In this document: piece after piece, positions 1-8,580 of the stretch | How the letters are laid out: each line of letters starts with the position of its first letter | Numbering within the stretch: the first letter of the stretch is position 1 | NCBI GenBank assembly: GCA_035315065.1 | Contig: DATFYM010000038.1 | Location: forward strand, 1-61,757 | Direction: 5' to 3' | Length of the DNA stretch: 61,757 nucleotides | Source: DATFYM01 sp035315065 | GTDB taxonomy: Bacteria; Acidobacteriota; Terriglobia; UBA7540 | Position numbers and translations under genes: made by a program | The notes under the pieces: generated by a model | The model's input: the letters and a program-made list of their open reading frames with translations, nothing else | Database searches by the model: none | What the model was told of the DNA's origin: nothing

Positions 1-207
1 CCCTAAGGGGAATCTCGGGGCTTCGCCTTCCTCTAGCAGGCTCGCCACTTCACGCCGACCGAATCGAGTTCGTTATCCTACGGACTAGCCGTTCACCACC
101 CGCTGCTCCCCACCCCGCCTCACGACGACGCAGTTGCAGGCGGTTATAGGTTACGTTGACTTGGAGAGGACTTTCACCTCTCCGACCACAAGCGCTCTCA
201 GGCGCAC
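1..207 (-). mobile_element. Group II intron, 5' end (truncated by window edge)
   Basis: Read on the minus strand from position 207, the sequence opens with GTGCGCC, the classic 5' end of bacterial group II introns. It is followed by a GAGAGG-TGAAAGT-CCTCTC stem-loop (about 182-163), the GTGAACGG segment (about 97-89) and a GGCGAAGCCCCGAGAT stretch near position 10, all of which resemble domain I of bacterial introns. The intron continues beyond position 1, where a reverse transcriptase/maturase would be expected. The 5' exon is a strong GC hairpin at 212-228 that ends four bases before the splice site, which is the target type used by group IIC introns. Homology is by recognition of the 5' consensus only. 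An RNase P RNA or tmRNA was considered and does not fit. Confidence 0.7.
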
Positions 208-343
208 TAGCGCGGGCGTCTCGCCCGCTTTTCATTTACGATTTGCGATATTTGCGATTGAAAGAGTTGCGTCTAGCAGCTTGCCTTCGAATCGCCAATC
301 GTCACTCAGCAATCGTCAGTAAAGAGCGGGCGGGACGCCCGCG
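208..343. repeat. Two GC palindromes flanking an iterated-word element
   Basis: A perfect 7-bp stem (gcgggcg/tct/cgcccgc) lies at 212-228, and a near-identical one with a gga loop at 326-342. Between them, 233-318 contains repeats of words like gcgattg and their inverse (caatcgtc), an example of the iterated-word elements found through the window. The palindrome family recurs near 59161-59310. The left palindrome is the apparent target of the group II intron. Nothing coding is seen in 208-363. Confidence 0.6.
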
Positions 344-363
344 GCAAGTCAAAGGAGTATGCC

Positions 364-789
364 ATGTCAGGTCCTCAGGGTAGGTTGTACCTTCCGCCGC
401 CGACCGGGTTCGGACCACTCCCGTTTAGCAGCGGAGTCCTGGTGGGGAACACGTTCTATCTCGGCGGGCACATCGGGGTCGACCCCGCGACCAGGGAAGT
501 GCCCCCTGACCCGGAACAGGAGGCTCGATTCATGCTCGACGCGGTTCGCGACACTCTGGCGCGGGCAGGCCTGGGCATGGACGATCTGGTCATGGTCCAA
601 GTTTTCGCTGCTGATGTCTCATTGTTCGAAAGGTTCAATGGCGTGTACCGTACTTACTTCACCCGGAACTTCCCCGCCCGAGCCTTCATCGGCTCGGGCC
701 CGCTGCTCCTGATGGCGCGTTTCGAAATGCTCGGGATTGCGTTGAGCGAAAAGAAGGAGTCAGAAGTCAGGAGTCAGAAGCCAGAATGA
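364..789 (+). CDS. RidA family (YjgF/YER057c/UK114) protein
   Basis: A 141-residue protein of the RidA family, cytosolic enamine/imine deaminases that hydrolyse reactive imine intermediates such as 2-aminoacrylate. Visible family features are the GNTFYLGGHIGVDP strand segment near residue 27, the QEARFMLDAV helix near 52, and the ARAFIGSGPLLLMARFEM region near 105. The Arg that binds the substrate carboxylate in classical RidA sits in an equivalent RAF context here. The start is set by AAAGGAG at 352-358, six bases before the ATG. The last dozen residues (KKESEVRSQKPE) are encoded by an iterated agtcaga-type repeat and are probably not part of the fold. It is convergent with the M28 peptidase gene. 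The subfamily is not certain; other RidA-like paralogues lack deaminase activity. Confidence 0.88.
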   Translation: MSGPQGRLYLPPPTGFGPLPFSSGVLVGNTFYLGGHIGVDPATREVPPDPEQEARFMLDAVRDTLARAGLGMDDLVMVQVFAADVSLFERFNGVYRTYFTRNFPARAFIGSGPLLLMARFEMLGIALSEKKESEVRSQKPE

Positions 790-897
790 AGAGAAGACAA
801 TGCCGAATGCTGAAGTAGGGGCAGGGCGCATGAGATAACGGCGAACCTTCGCTTCTTCCTGTTCCCTGTTCCCTGTTCCCTATTCCCTATTCCCTAA
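745..897. repeat. Iterated-word element between convergent genes
   Basis: Positions 758-784 hold tandem copies of a 7-8 bp word close to agtcaga, inside the 3' end of the ridA gene. Positions 856-896 hold six copies of ttccctg or ttcccta, ending two bases before the stop codon of the M28 peptidase gene. The ttccct word recurs at 7579-7606. The element separates two convergent genes and might act as a terminator region, but no T-run terminator is visible. Confidence 0.6.
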
Positions 898-898
898 C

Positions 899-3175
899 TC
901 AGTGCACCAGTTGGTCCAACTCGCCGGCGGCGGATTCGATCAGCGCCGCCTCGCTCACCAGGATGTTGCCGACCAGCCCCATTCCGCGGTCCGCCTCACC
1001 CCATTGCTTCTGCTCGATGGCCTCGCGTACCAGCGGGATGGTTTTCACGCCGTACCCCGTATAGAAGCCCGGCGCGTAGATCTGGTGCACGTACCACGGC
1101 CGCCGCGGCAGGCCCTCGGGCGAGGTGAGTTTCCGTTCGCTCTCCATCAGCGCCTGGTTCAGTTGGTCGAGCGACGCGTGGGCCAGAACGGCGCCCCCGT
1201 TTTGCTGGGCCCTCTCCACCGCCCTCTGGTAGTGCTCGGCAGCGCGGCTGATCTCGGCCACGCCGTTCTCGAGTGGCGCGAAGTTGAGGAAGGGCGGCGT
1301 CGCCTCCACGGAAGGCGGCACGAAAGGCTTGGTGGGATCAGCCGTCGCCGTCAGCGTTCCGTCTTCGATCTCCTTGTTCTGCTCGATGATGCCGTCGCGC
1401 TTGTCCTTGGCCAGTTTCTGCAACTCGTCCAGGTACTCGTGCAGCGTATCGGCAAACTCCATGAAGTCGTAGGGCAACAGTTCCGCGTCGGCCAGGCGCA
1501 TCACCACCGTGCCCGCTGTCTGCGCCAGGGTGCGGCCATAGATAAACTCAGGATCATCAAAGTGGGTATACCAATAAAAGTCATCGTAGATAGAGTGGTA
1601 AATGCCGCCGCCGGCCTCGCCGCCGTAGCCGAGATTGAGCGAAGCGACGCCAAGGTGCTGGAGGAAGGGTGTGTAATCGGAGCCCGAACCGAGGGCCCCG
1701 ATGCTGAGGTCCCTACGCTGGCGAATCTTGTTGCGAGCCTCGGCGTTGGGGGCGCGGACGATGCGCTCGAACTCGCTCCGCTGCCAGACGGAGATGTGCT
1801 TTTCCGGGTCCTCGACGTTGCGCGCCACACCATTGATGAACTTCTGGAGCGTGTGGGAGCCGCCCATGAAAAGGTAGCCGCGCCCGTTAGAGTCGCTATT
1901 GATGTACACGGCGCCGTTGTGGCGCAGTTCGTCGGCGTGCGTCTCCGCCCATTCGGTAGATCCCAGCAGACCGGGCTCTTCGCCGTCCCAGGCGCAATAG
2001 ATGATGGTGCGCCGCGGCTTCCAGCCCTGCTGCACCAGTTGGCCCAGCGCGCGCGCCTCTTCCATCAGCGCCACCTGGCCGGAGAGCGGATCCTCAGCGC
2101 CGTTCACCCATGCGTCGTGGTGGTTGCCGCGGATGATCCACTCGTCGGGAGAAACGGAACCCGGAATTCTCGCAATCACGTCGTTAATGGGCTTGATATC
2201 CCAGTTGAACTTCAGCTTCAGGTGGACCTTGGCCGGACCGGGGCCGATGTGGTAGGTGATGGGCAACGCCCCACGCCATTCGCCGGGCGCTACCGGTCCG
2301 GTGAGCGCGGCCAGCAGCGGTTGCGCATCGCCGTAGGAAATCGGGAGCGTCGGGATCTTGGTGAGGACCTCGACCTTCTCGATCGGGAGCCGCTTGGCAT
2401 CGGCGGTGGCGCCGACGCCGGGAGTGAGCGGATCACCGGAGTAAAGCGTCATATCCACCACGCTGCCGCGTTGCACGCCGTCCCTGGGGCGAAAGGCACC
2501 CTCCGGAAAGACGTCGCCCTGGAAATAGCCGTCTTCGTGCGGGTCGGAATAAATCAAACAGCCGACCGCACCGTGCTCCGCCGCCACCTTGGGCTTGATG
2601 CCGCGCCAAGTCTCGCCGTAGCGCGCGATCACGATCGCGCCCTTCACCGAGATGCCCAGGCGGTCGAGCTCTTCGTAATCGGCCGGCGCGCCAAAATTCA
2701 CGTAAACCAAGGGCGCCGTCACGTCGCCGTCGGCGGAGTAGGCGTTGTAGGTCGGCAACTGCTCGTCCTTCTGCTTCGACGTGGGATCGACTGCCAACGC
2801 CGGCTCTTCCAGCTTGGCCGTAAACTTGGTGGGCGCCACCAGTTCCAAGGCGCGCTCCTTGGGAGTCGGAAACAGCACCTGGAAGGTCTCAATGTGAGCG
2901 TCGAGCCCCCACGACTTGAACTGCGAGAGGATCCACTCGGCATTGTCCTTATCGTAGGGCGAGCCCACGTGGTGGGGCCGCGCCGAGAGACGCTGGTCGT
3001 AATCGCGCATATTCTGATTGCTGGGAATCGCCTGGAATTTCGCTTCCCAGTCACGCTCGGAGCGGGCCGCTTCGTCGGAGTAGCCTTGTAGCTTCGGCGC
3101 CGGCTCCTCTGCCGCCACCGCGGAAAGCAAGAAGCAGGTTAGGCAAAGGACCAGCGTTACGACAAGACGTCTCAT
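899..3175 (-). CDS. Secreted M28 metallopeptidase, glutamate carboxypeptidase II/transferrin receptor-like
   Basis: A 758-residue secreted zinc aminopeptidase/carboxypeptidase of family M28B. The start at 3175 is preceded by GGAGGA at a good distance and opens a signal peptide (MRRLVVTLVLCLTCFLL, cleavage after AVAA). The order is that of glutamate carboxypeptidase II: a PA (protease-associated) insert, then the M28 catalytic domain with zinc ligands in GNHHDAWVNGAEDP, the catalytic Glu pair in WDGEEPGLLGS, YINSDSN, and the last His ligand in YHSIYDDFYW, then a helical C-terminal TfR-like dimerisation domain. A longer ORF starting at 3292 would add 39 residues without a ribosome site and is rejected. 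The gene follows the Ntn-hydrolase gene on the same strand, with about 130 bases between, so the two may be cotranscribed. The substrate is probably a peptide; it cannot be specified. Confidence 0.92.
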   Translation of the reverse strand: MRRLVVTLVLCLTCFLLSAVAAEEPAPKLQGYSDEAARSERDWEAKFQAIPSNQNMRDYDQRLSARPHHVGSPYDKDNAEWILSQFKSWGLDAHIETFQVLFPTPKERALELVAPTKFTAKLEEPALAVDPTSKQKDEQLPTYNAYSADGDVTAPLVYVNFGAPADYEELDRLGISVKGAIVIARYGETWRGIKPKVAAEHGAVGCLIYSDPHEDGYFQGDVFPEGAFRPRDGVQRGSVVDMTLYSGDPLTPGVGATADAKRLPIEKVEVLTKIPTLPISYGDAQPLLAALTGPVAPGEWRGALPITYHIGPGPAKVHLKLKFNWDIKPINDVIARIPGSVSPDEWIIRGNHHDAWVNGAEDPLSGQVALMEEARALGQLVQQGWKPRRTIIYCAWDGEEPGLLGSTEWAETHADELRHNGAVYINSDSNGRGYLFMGGSHTLQKFINGVARNVEDPEKHISVWQRSEFERIVRAPNAEARNKIRQRRDLSIGALGSGSDYTPFLQHLGVASLNLGYGGEAGGGIYHSIYDDFYWYTHFDDPEFIYGRTLAQTAGTVVMRLADAELLPYDFMEFADTLHEYLDELQKLAKDKRDGIIEQNKEIEDGTLTATADPTKPFVPPSVEATPPFLNFAPLENGVAEISRAAEHYQRAVERAQQNGGAVLAHASLDQLNQALMESERKLTSPEGLPRRPWYVHQIYAPGFYTGYGVKTIPLVREAIEQKQWGEADRGMGLVGNILVSEAALIESAAGELDQLVH

Positions 3176-3304
3176 GAAAGTCCTCCCGTTTGTTGATTGC
3201 GTCGCGGCGGTTACCGGCACAATGCGCTTTGGGATAAGTTCTTTCGCCGATCCGCGGCTTCCCGACCGCCTTCTGGTGACTGCGCCCTGCATACTGCCGG
3301 CTGT

Positions 3305-4786
3305 CTACTCCGGTCCCTGCTGGCCCGCCTTGAAGAACGTCCACGGCCCGGCCTTCATGTCCGTGAGCAAGGGAGCTTCCCAGGCGTACTCGGGGTGGGC
3401 CTGCAAAAAGGGCGCGGCCAGAAAGTCCTCCCCGCAGGGATGCCCGCGGCGAGCCACAAAGCCTAGTCTACTAGCCATCGTGCTATCCATCGCCTTACCC
3501 TGCACAGCGCCGCCGGGGTAATTCGGGCCCCACTCCCAAACGTTGACGCCGCGAGCGGTGGCGTCGGCGTGGCCGCAGAGCGTGCGCTCGTCGGCAGTCT
3601 CCTTCTTCTGGTAAGCATCGTGGTGGTCGGAAATGAACCTCATCGCTGTTTTGAGGCCGATCTTGCCCTTATACTGCTGCATCAACTCCTCCCAGCGGGC
3701 GTGGCGCGCGTTGGGCGAGGTCTCGGAATTGTTAGGATCGAAGGTGGTATCCAACTTGATCACCTGCGGGTCGCTGGCGAAGTTGGAACCCACAAAGTAG
3801 CCGTCCTTGCTCCTCCAGACGCGATGCGCTTTCAGTCCCAGCTCGAACTGCGCGATCTCGCCCGTCTTGTTGTCGCCCAGCAGCCAGTCGTTGGCGTAGC
3901 CGCCGTTATTGCCGTCCAGCATGATGCGAACGTAATCATCGATGGAGCCCGCGTATTGCAGCGCCTGGCGGGAGCGGGCGAATTCGGGCTTGCCGTTGGG
4001 GTCCCAACCGCTGAACTGGGTGATGGTGGTCTCGGTGACCATGAGGCCGCCGGCGTTGACGCCGAAATCGTCGTCGCTGGTGATGACGCCGGGAAAGCCG
4101 TCCATAAATATGCGGTAGCCGTGGGTGGGCACGATATCGAAGACGATCCGCCAGCGCTCGCCATCGAGGTAACTGGTCCAGTTGTTGTGGGCGATGACGA
4201 TCTTATGATCGCTGGTGTAACTACCGGTGGCGACGAAAGCGCTGCAATTACCCGGGCTCGTCAAATGGGGCGCACTCGCCACTTGGTGCTTCGCGTTGTA
4301 CCAGGGCACGTAGTAATCAGGCAGCTCTTCGAACGCGTTCAGCGCCACCAGGTCGTCGAGGTCCATCTTGACTTCGCGCGCCTTGAGACCTTGCACGATT
4401 CCCTTCAGCTCTTCCTGGTATTCTTTATCGATCTTCGGCCACAGCATCTGGTGCGCAGCTTGGCGGAAAAAGTCCCAGTCGCGCTTGGTCAAATGCGTGT
4501 CGTTGAGCTTGACCGCGGCGAAGGCGTCGGCGATCTCGGGCGCCAGCAGGTAGCCATGCTGGAACCCGATCTGGGCCGGCGAACCTTCAAGGTGAACGTA
4601 GATCCACTGGTTGTGGTCGAAGCGCCAGGCGCTCTTCAGGCGCGGGTCAGAGGAGGATTGCGGCGTGGGCGCTACGGCCGCCCGAGGCGTCGCAGGCGAT
4701 GCACGTAGGCTCTGGTGGCGCGGCAAAAGGATGGCGCCGGAAACGGCAACCAAGAAGGCCAGTAACAGTAGGAACCAGGTACGCAT
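3305..4786 (-). CDS. Exported Ntn hydrolase, C45/phospholipase B-like
   Basis: A 493-residue protein with an N-terminal hydrophobic signal/anchor (about residues 4-22) and a Pro/Ala-rich linker to residue 50. The fold is inferred to be the N-terminal-nucleophile (Ntn) type. The expected Cys nucleophile lies at about residue 181 in SPGNCSAFVATG, and autoproteolysis before it would create the mature enzyme. Other family landmarks are the KIVIAHNNW strand, GFPGVITSDDDFGVNAGGL and the ETTI segment, which resemble both acyl-CoA:6-aminopenicillanate acyltransferase-like C45 proteins and phospholipase B-like (lamina ancestor) proteins. GGAGGAGG eight bases upstream supports the start at 4786. It lies 102 bases downstream of ftsZ, across an iterated repeat. 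It probably acts on amide or lipid substrates in the envelope; the substrate is unknown. Confidence 0.8.
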   Translation of the reverse strand: MRTWFLLLLAFLVAVSGAILLPRHQSLRASPATPRAAVAPTPQSSSDPRLKSAWRFDHNQWIYVHLEGSPAQIGFQHGYLLAPEIADAFAAVKLNDTHLTKRDWDFFRQAAHQMLWPKIDKEYQEELKGIVQGLKAREVKMDLDDLVALNAFEELPDYYVPWYNAKHQVASAPHLTSPGNCSAFVATGSYTSDHKIVIAHNNWTSYLDGERWRIVFDIVPTHGYRIFMDGFPGVITSDDDFGVNAGGLMVTETTITQFSGWDPNGKPEFARSRQALQYAGSIDDYVRIMLDGNNGGYANDWLLGDNKTGEIAQFELGLKAHRVWRSKDGYFVGSNFASDPQVIKLDTTFDPNNSETSPNARHARWEELMQQYKGKIGLKTAMRFISDHHDAYQKKETADERTLCGHADATARGVNVWEWGPNYPGGAVQGKAMDSTMASRLGFVARRGHPCGEDFLAAPFLQAHPEYAWEAPLLTDMKAGPWTFFKAGQQGPE

Positions 4787-4848
4787 GGGTTGAATCCTCC
4801 TCCGACGCTCCGTTCTACTTTCTACCTAAGACTTTTGGCGCTCATCAT

Positions 4849-4890
4849 TTCACGATTCACAATCACTATTCACTATTCATACTATTCATC
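4849..4890. repeat. Iterated-word element, ttcacta/attcata type
   Basis: Several copies of a 7-8 bp word (attcact, attcata) run directly up to the ftsZ stop codon, in the short gap before the Ntn-hydrolase gene. The same word type is used in a long inverted pair at 45612-45705. Confidence 0.5.
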
Positions 4891-6070
4891 ATTTCTTCCC
4901 CCGCCGCATGAACGCCGGCACATCCAGGTCATCCATCGGAATCTCCGTCGGGACGTTCTCCGGTGCCGGCCCCACCGACAACTTTTCTTTCTTGAGCAAA
5001 GCGTTCTTGACGCTCTGTTGGGCGGTGCGGATAGCCTGGGAAACAACCGGCCGGGGCGCGAACCGGACCTTGTCGCCCTTGATCCCGGTGGCGATCACCG
5101 TCACCTTCACCGCGTCATTCATCGTCTCGTCGTGAACGGTGCCGAAGATAATATTGGCGTCTTCAGCCGCCGCCTTCTGCACGATGCTGGAAGCTTCGTG
5201 CACCTCGAAAAGCGTCAGCCGGCTGGACCCGGTGATGTTCAGCAGAATCCCCTTGGCGCCGTTGATAGACGCATCTTCCAGCAGCGGGCTGGAGATAGCG
5301 CGGTTGGTCGCCTCCACCGCCGCATTCTCACCGGAAGCCACCGCCGTCCCCATCACGGCATAGCCCATGCCTTCCATAATGGTCTTCACGTCGGCGAAAT
5401 CGCGATTGATGATGCCAGTGATGGTGATGATGTCCGAGATTCCCTGCACGCCCTGGCGCAACACGTCGTCAGCCTTGCGAAACGCCTCGAAGAAGCTGGT
5501 CCCCTTGTCCACGAATTGCATCAGGCGCTCGTTAGGGATGCAAATCACGGTGTCGACGGCTTCACTCAGTTCCGCCAGCCCCTGCTCGGCCTGCGTCATG
5601 CGGCGTTTGCCCTCGAAGGCGAAGGGCTTGGTGACCACGGCGACGGTCAGCGAGCCCATCTCCATCGCCAGCGCCGCGACAATGGGAGCGCCGCCGGTCC
5701 CGGTGCCGCCGCCCAGGCCGGTGGTGACGAACACCATGTCGGCACCCTCCAACGCGTCGACGATCTTTTCCGTATCTTCCAGCGCGGCGCGCCGGCCGAT
5801 TTCGGGGTTGGCGCCAGCCCCCAGTCCCTTGGTCAGCTTGGCTCCCAACTGGATCTTCAGCGGCGCCAGCGACGCCTCGAGCGCCTGCACGTCCGTGTTC
5901 GCCACCATGAATTGCACGCCTTCCACTTTGGCGGCGATCATGCGATTGATGGCGTTGCCACCGCCGCCGCCCACACCAATCACCTTGATGTTGGCGCCAT
6001 GGCGCAAATCGTCGGAGAAATCCACCCGCAGTTTGCCGTTGTCGGCGTCGGTCCCGGTCTCGTTGGCCAT
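4889..6070 (-). CDS. ftsZ: Cell division protein FtsZ
   Basis: A 393-residue bacterial tubulin. It polymerises with GTP into the Z ring that organises septal wall synthesis. The GTP-binding segments are clear: VGGGGGNAINRM near residue 33, the tubulin signature GLGGGTGTGGAP near 118, and the T7-loop region with IITITGIINRDFAD around 210. The C-terminal conserved peptide that binds FtsA and other partners is present (DLDVPAFMRRGKK at the very end), after a short acidic linker. It is the last dcw gene, 107 bases after ftsA, and the gap is filled by an iterated repeat. Length and motifs are normal for the family, and identification is secure. Confidence 0.98.
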   Translation of the reverse strand: MANETGTDADNGKLRVDFSDDLRHGANIKVIGVGGGGGNAINRMIAAKVEGVQFMVANTDVQALEASLAPLKIQLGAKLTKGLGAGANPEIGRRAALEDTEKIVDALEGADMVFVTTGLGGGTGTGGAPIVAALAMEMGSLTVAVVTKPFAFEGKRRMTQAEQGLAELSEAVDTVICIPNERLMQFVDKGTSFFEAFRKADDVLRQGVQGISDIITITGIINRDFADVKTIMEGMGYAVMGTAVASGENAAVEATNRAISSPLLEDASINGAKGILLNITGSSRLTLFEVHEASSIVQKAAAEDANIIFGTVHDETMNDAVKVTVIATGIKGDKVRFAPRPVVSQAIRTAQQSVKNALLKKEKLSVGPAPENVPTEIPMDDLDVPAFMRRGKK

Positions 6071-6085
6071 GATGATCTCCTAAGA

Positions 6086-6175
6086 AGTCAAAAGGCGAAA
6101 AATAATAAGCGAAACGCCGGCTAACACTTATTCTCGACTTTAGACTTTCGACTTTAGACTTTCGACTCTCGACTG
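6086..6175. repeat. Iterated-word element between ftsA and ftsZ
   Basis: Positions 6134-6175 hold five copies of an 8-bp word (actttaga/actttcga). A weaker inverse-like A-rich tract lies at 6086-6113. The element fills the ftsA-ftsZ spacer, which in compact dcw operons is usually only a few bases long. Confidence 0.5.
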
Positions 6176-6177
6176 TT

Positions 6178-7398
6178 TCAACTCTTCCCGCTCAGCGCAC
6201 CCCACAACTTTCCCGCCCAACCACGGTCGCGTCCTTCGCGCGCCAGGCGCTGCCGCTTACCATAGCCGATCAGGCCGACTACGGTGGCGAAGGCAGGATC
6301 CTCCAGCGCTTCTTCCATATTGTCCACTCGCGCCGGCTTCCCTACTCGCACCGGCAGTACAAAGCGTTGCTCGGTGAATTGCACCAGCCCGCCGAGCTTT
6401 GCCCCACCGCCACAGAGAACGATGCCGGCCCCCAGCGGCCTCCGGCATCCCGCACGGTCCAGCTCCTGTTCCATCAACTCCACCAGATCCACGGCCCGCG
6501 GTTCGATGATCTCGCTCAGTTGCGCATAGCCCACCAGCCGAGAGGGGCGGTCACCGACGCCTGGGATCTCCATTATCCTTTCGCCGGGCCGCTCGGGATC
6601 AATCTCTCCCCACTGCCGCTTGATCTTCTCCGCCTCCGGAATGGGAGTCCGCAAGCCGACGGCGATATCGTTGGTGAAACGCTCGCCGCCCAGGGGAAGC
6701 GAGGCGGTGTGCGCGACCACGCCCTCCTGGTAGACGATCAAGTCGGAGGATTCGCCGCCGATGTCGAGCAATGCTACGCCCAACTCCTTTTCGTCCGGCG
6801 CCAGGCACGCCTCCGCTGAGGCGATAGCCTCAAACACGGCTCCGTTGTCAGGAACCGCCACGCCCGCATGATTCACCGCCGTCACCAGGTTCTGCAATGC
6901 GCTGCTCGAGACCGTCACCAAGTGAACGTCGGCCTCCAGGCGCGCGCCGCTCATGCCCACCGGTTCGCGGATGCTGTCCTGCGTGTCAACCCGAAAACCC
7001 TGCGGCCAGGCGTGCAGGAGCTCACGATCGGCAGGCAAGGAAATACCCTGCGCCGCCAGGAGCACGCGGGCCTTGTCTTCCAACGTGATCTCCCGCGCCT
7101 TTTCGCCGAGCGCCGTCACCCCGTGTGAGTTCACACCCTTGATGTGCGGCCCAGACACGCCCACATAGGCCTGGTCCATGGGCACGTTGGCTTTCGACTC
7201 CGCTTCCTCCACCGCCTTCTTGATCGAGAGGACCACCGCATCCAGATTGGCGATCACGCCCTTGCGCCAACCCTTGGACTCAGCCGCTCCCCACCCGAGC
7301 AGCGCAGGCTTGCCGCTTTCGCTCAGTTGGCAAATCAAAGCACAGGTCTTGCTGCTGCCAACATCGAGCGCGCTAATGAAGTCGTTCTTGCGTGCCAC
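6178..7398 (-). CDS. ftsA: Cell division protein FtsA
   Basis: A 406-residue actin-like ATPase that tethers FtsZ to the membrane and recruits later division proteins. Visible are the N-terminal phosphate-1 segment ALDVGSSKTCALI (residues 10-22), a 1C domain between about 85 and 160, the second phosphate loop LLDIGGESSDLIVYQEG near residue 210, and the adenosine loop GIVLCGGGAKLGGL near 335. The C-terminus ends in a basic stretch with Trp residues (GWAGKLWGALSGKS) that fits the amphipathic membrane-targeting helix. The start codon is GTG at 7398, with GGAGAGG upstream. It lies between ftsQ and ftsZ, as in most dcw clusters. Confidence 0.95.
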   Translation of the reverse strand: MARKNDFISALDVGSSKTCALICQLSESGKPALLGWGAAESKGWRKGVIANLDAVVLSIKKAVEEAESKANVPMDQAYVGVSGPHIKGVNSHGVTALGEKAREITLEDKARVLLAAQGISLPADRELLHAWPQGFRVDTQDSIREPVGMSGARLEADVHLVTVSSSALQNLVTAVNHAGVAVPDNGAVFEAIASAEACLAPDEKELGVALLDIGGESSDLIVYQEGVVAHTASLPLGGERFTNDIAVGLRTPIPEAEKIKRQWGEIDPERPGERIMEIPGVGDRPSRLVGYAQLSEIIEPRAVDLVELMEQELDRAGCRRPLGAGIVLCGGGAKLGGLVQFTEQRFVLPVRVGKPARVDNMEEALEDPAFATVVGLIGYGKRQRLAREGRDRGWAGKLWGALSGKS

Positions 7399-7440
7399 GA
7401 GATTCCTCTCCGTAAAGTGGGAAAGAGTACCGGGAACGGG

Positions 7441-7608
7441 GAGAAGTGGCGAGTGGCTGGTGACTAGTGGCTAGTGAAGAAAAGACCAAGGCGCGGCCTG
7501 TCCCTTTTTCTTCACCAGCCAACTGCCACTAACCACCATCCACTTCTTGACTAGCCACGCGTCACTAGCCACTAGCCCCTGTTCCCTATTCCTTGTTCCC
7601 TGTGACTG
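7441..7608. repeat. Compound iterated-word element between ftsQ and ftsA
   Basis: A first tract (7442-7483) repeats a word like gtggctagt. The inverse word (actagccac) is repeated at 7511-7578. A third tract (7579-7606) repeats ttccctg/ttcccta and forms the last coding bases of ftsQ (the tail VTGNKE). The two arms could pair into a long imperfect hairpin. Confidence 0.6.
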
Positions 7609-8470
7609 GTTGCGGGTTCACCACGATCTGATTCCGATAACGCAAATCGACGGATTCGATTCGTGTGTTGGTCTTTCGAACCTCGGGCAACAGCTCCAGG
7701 AAGCTCTGAAATCGATCCCCGAAGTTGCTGTCGCCGAAATGGGCCCGAACCGTTTCCTGATTTTCCACCAGCAACGCTTTGAGATCGTCCGGGTCCGAGA
7801 GATCCACCTCCGATACGGACCATCCGGGGTGGGTTGCCAGGTTCGCGAGTTGCCGCATGAACTCGCCGTAAATCACCAGGCGCTGCCGGCGGTCGGCCTC
7901 GCTCACGTCCGCGCCCACACCCGAGAGCACAGGAAAGTCAAAGCCGCCCTTCTCCGGTTTCTCGAGCAACACCCCGTCTCCGTCCACCAGCTTCAGTCGC
8001 GCGTCCACATCGACAAAAGCAACGGGAGTCCTTTCCGTGATCTTGACCTCGAGGCGACGAGGGCACGACCGGCTGAGAACGGCAGATCTTACCCAGGAAA
8101 TCGCTTCCACGCTTCGCCTCTTGTCGTCCAGCGACATTTGGAACAGGTTGACGGGCAACCGGGGCGGACCCACCGCCGGCAAGCCCAGCGCGTTCAAGAT
8201 CTCCTCCCGCGACACAACGTGATTGCCCGTTACCGCCACGTCGTCTGCTGACTCCAGCCGTAAGCCTCCGCTGGATAGGGCGAACGTGCCGAGGCGGTAC
8301 CCCGAATAGGACAGCCCTGGAAGTACGATGACGCATAATGCCGTCCAACGCAGCATCCGCCCCAGGACAGAGATTCGCGTCCGCCGAAGCGGCCCGGCCT
8401 TGGCGCGTCGGCGATACGGTGTGACCTCTTCCAGTTCAAGGTCCTCGGCCGGAATGGTGTCGCTGTCCAT
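7586..8470 (-). CDS. ftsQ: Cell division protein FtsQ (DivIB-type)
   Basis: A 294-residue bitopic membrane protein. It links the early cytoplasmic ring to the periplasmic FtsL/FtsB/FtsI/FtsW machinery. The order is a charged cytoplasmic N-terminus (about 35 residues, Arg-rich YRRRAKAGPLRRTR), one transmembrane helix at about 40-58, a POTRA domain beginning around LESADDVAVTGNHVVSREEI (residue 73), and a FtsQ/DivIB domain with the characteristic DLRYRNQIVV strand close to the end. The final residues are encoded by the ttccctg repeat. There is no clear ribosome site, because the upstream sequence is also an iterated repeat. Its position between murC and ftsA supports the call, and no murB is found beside it. 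Confidence 0.92.
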   Translation of the reverse strand: MDSDTIPAEDLELEEVTPYRRRAKAGPLRRTRISVLGRMLRWTALCVIVLPGLSYSGYRLGTFALSSGGLRLESADDVAVTGNHVVSREEILNALGLPAVGPPRLPVNLFQMSLDDKRRSVEAISWVRSAVLSRSCPRRLEVKITERTPVAFVDVDARLKLVDGDGVLLEKPEKGGFDFPVLSGVGADVSEADRRQRLVIYGEFMRQLANLATHPGWSVSEVDLSDPDDLKALLVENQETVRAHFGDSNFGDRFQSFLELLPEVRKTNTRIESVDLRYRNQIVVNPQPVTGNKE

Positions 8471-8476
8471 GGAGAA

Positions 8477-8580
8477 TTAGTTGGCAGTTAGCACTCGGCA
8501 GTTAGCAGTAAACATCAACTGCCGACTGTCAACCATTTTCGACTGCCGACTGCCGACTGCCGACTGCCGACTGTTGACTC
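8477..8580. repeat. Iterated-word element between murC and ftsQ
   Basis: The word gcagtta/gcactcg is repeated at 8480-8508. The inverse word gactgcc is repeated five to six times at 8518-8575. The second tract forms the 3' coding end of murC (tail with SAVGSRQSAVENG). The arms are 10-20 bases apart and complementary in most positions. It replaces the normal ribosome-site region of ftsQ. Confidence 0.65.

Noticed and set aside
1..207. RNase P RNA or tmRNA at the left edge
   Set aside because: The gaggtgaaagtcctc stem recalls RNase P, but the other conserved P4 and CCA-end elements are missing and the GTGCGCC start fits a group II intron better.
902..3091. 729-residue plus-strand ORF antisense to the M28 peptidase
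   Set aside because: It is the complementary frame of a GC-rich gene with a clear family match on the minus strand; its translation is low-complexity and Arg/His-rich.
4790..6124. 444-residue plus-strand ORF opposite ftsZ
   Set aside because: Antisense shadow of a certain gene.
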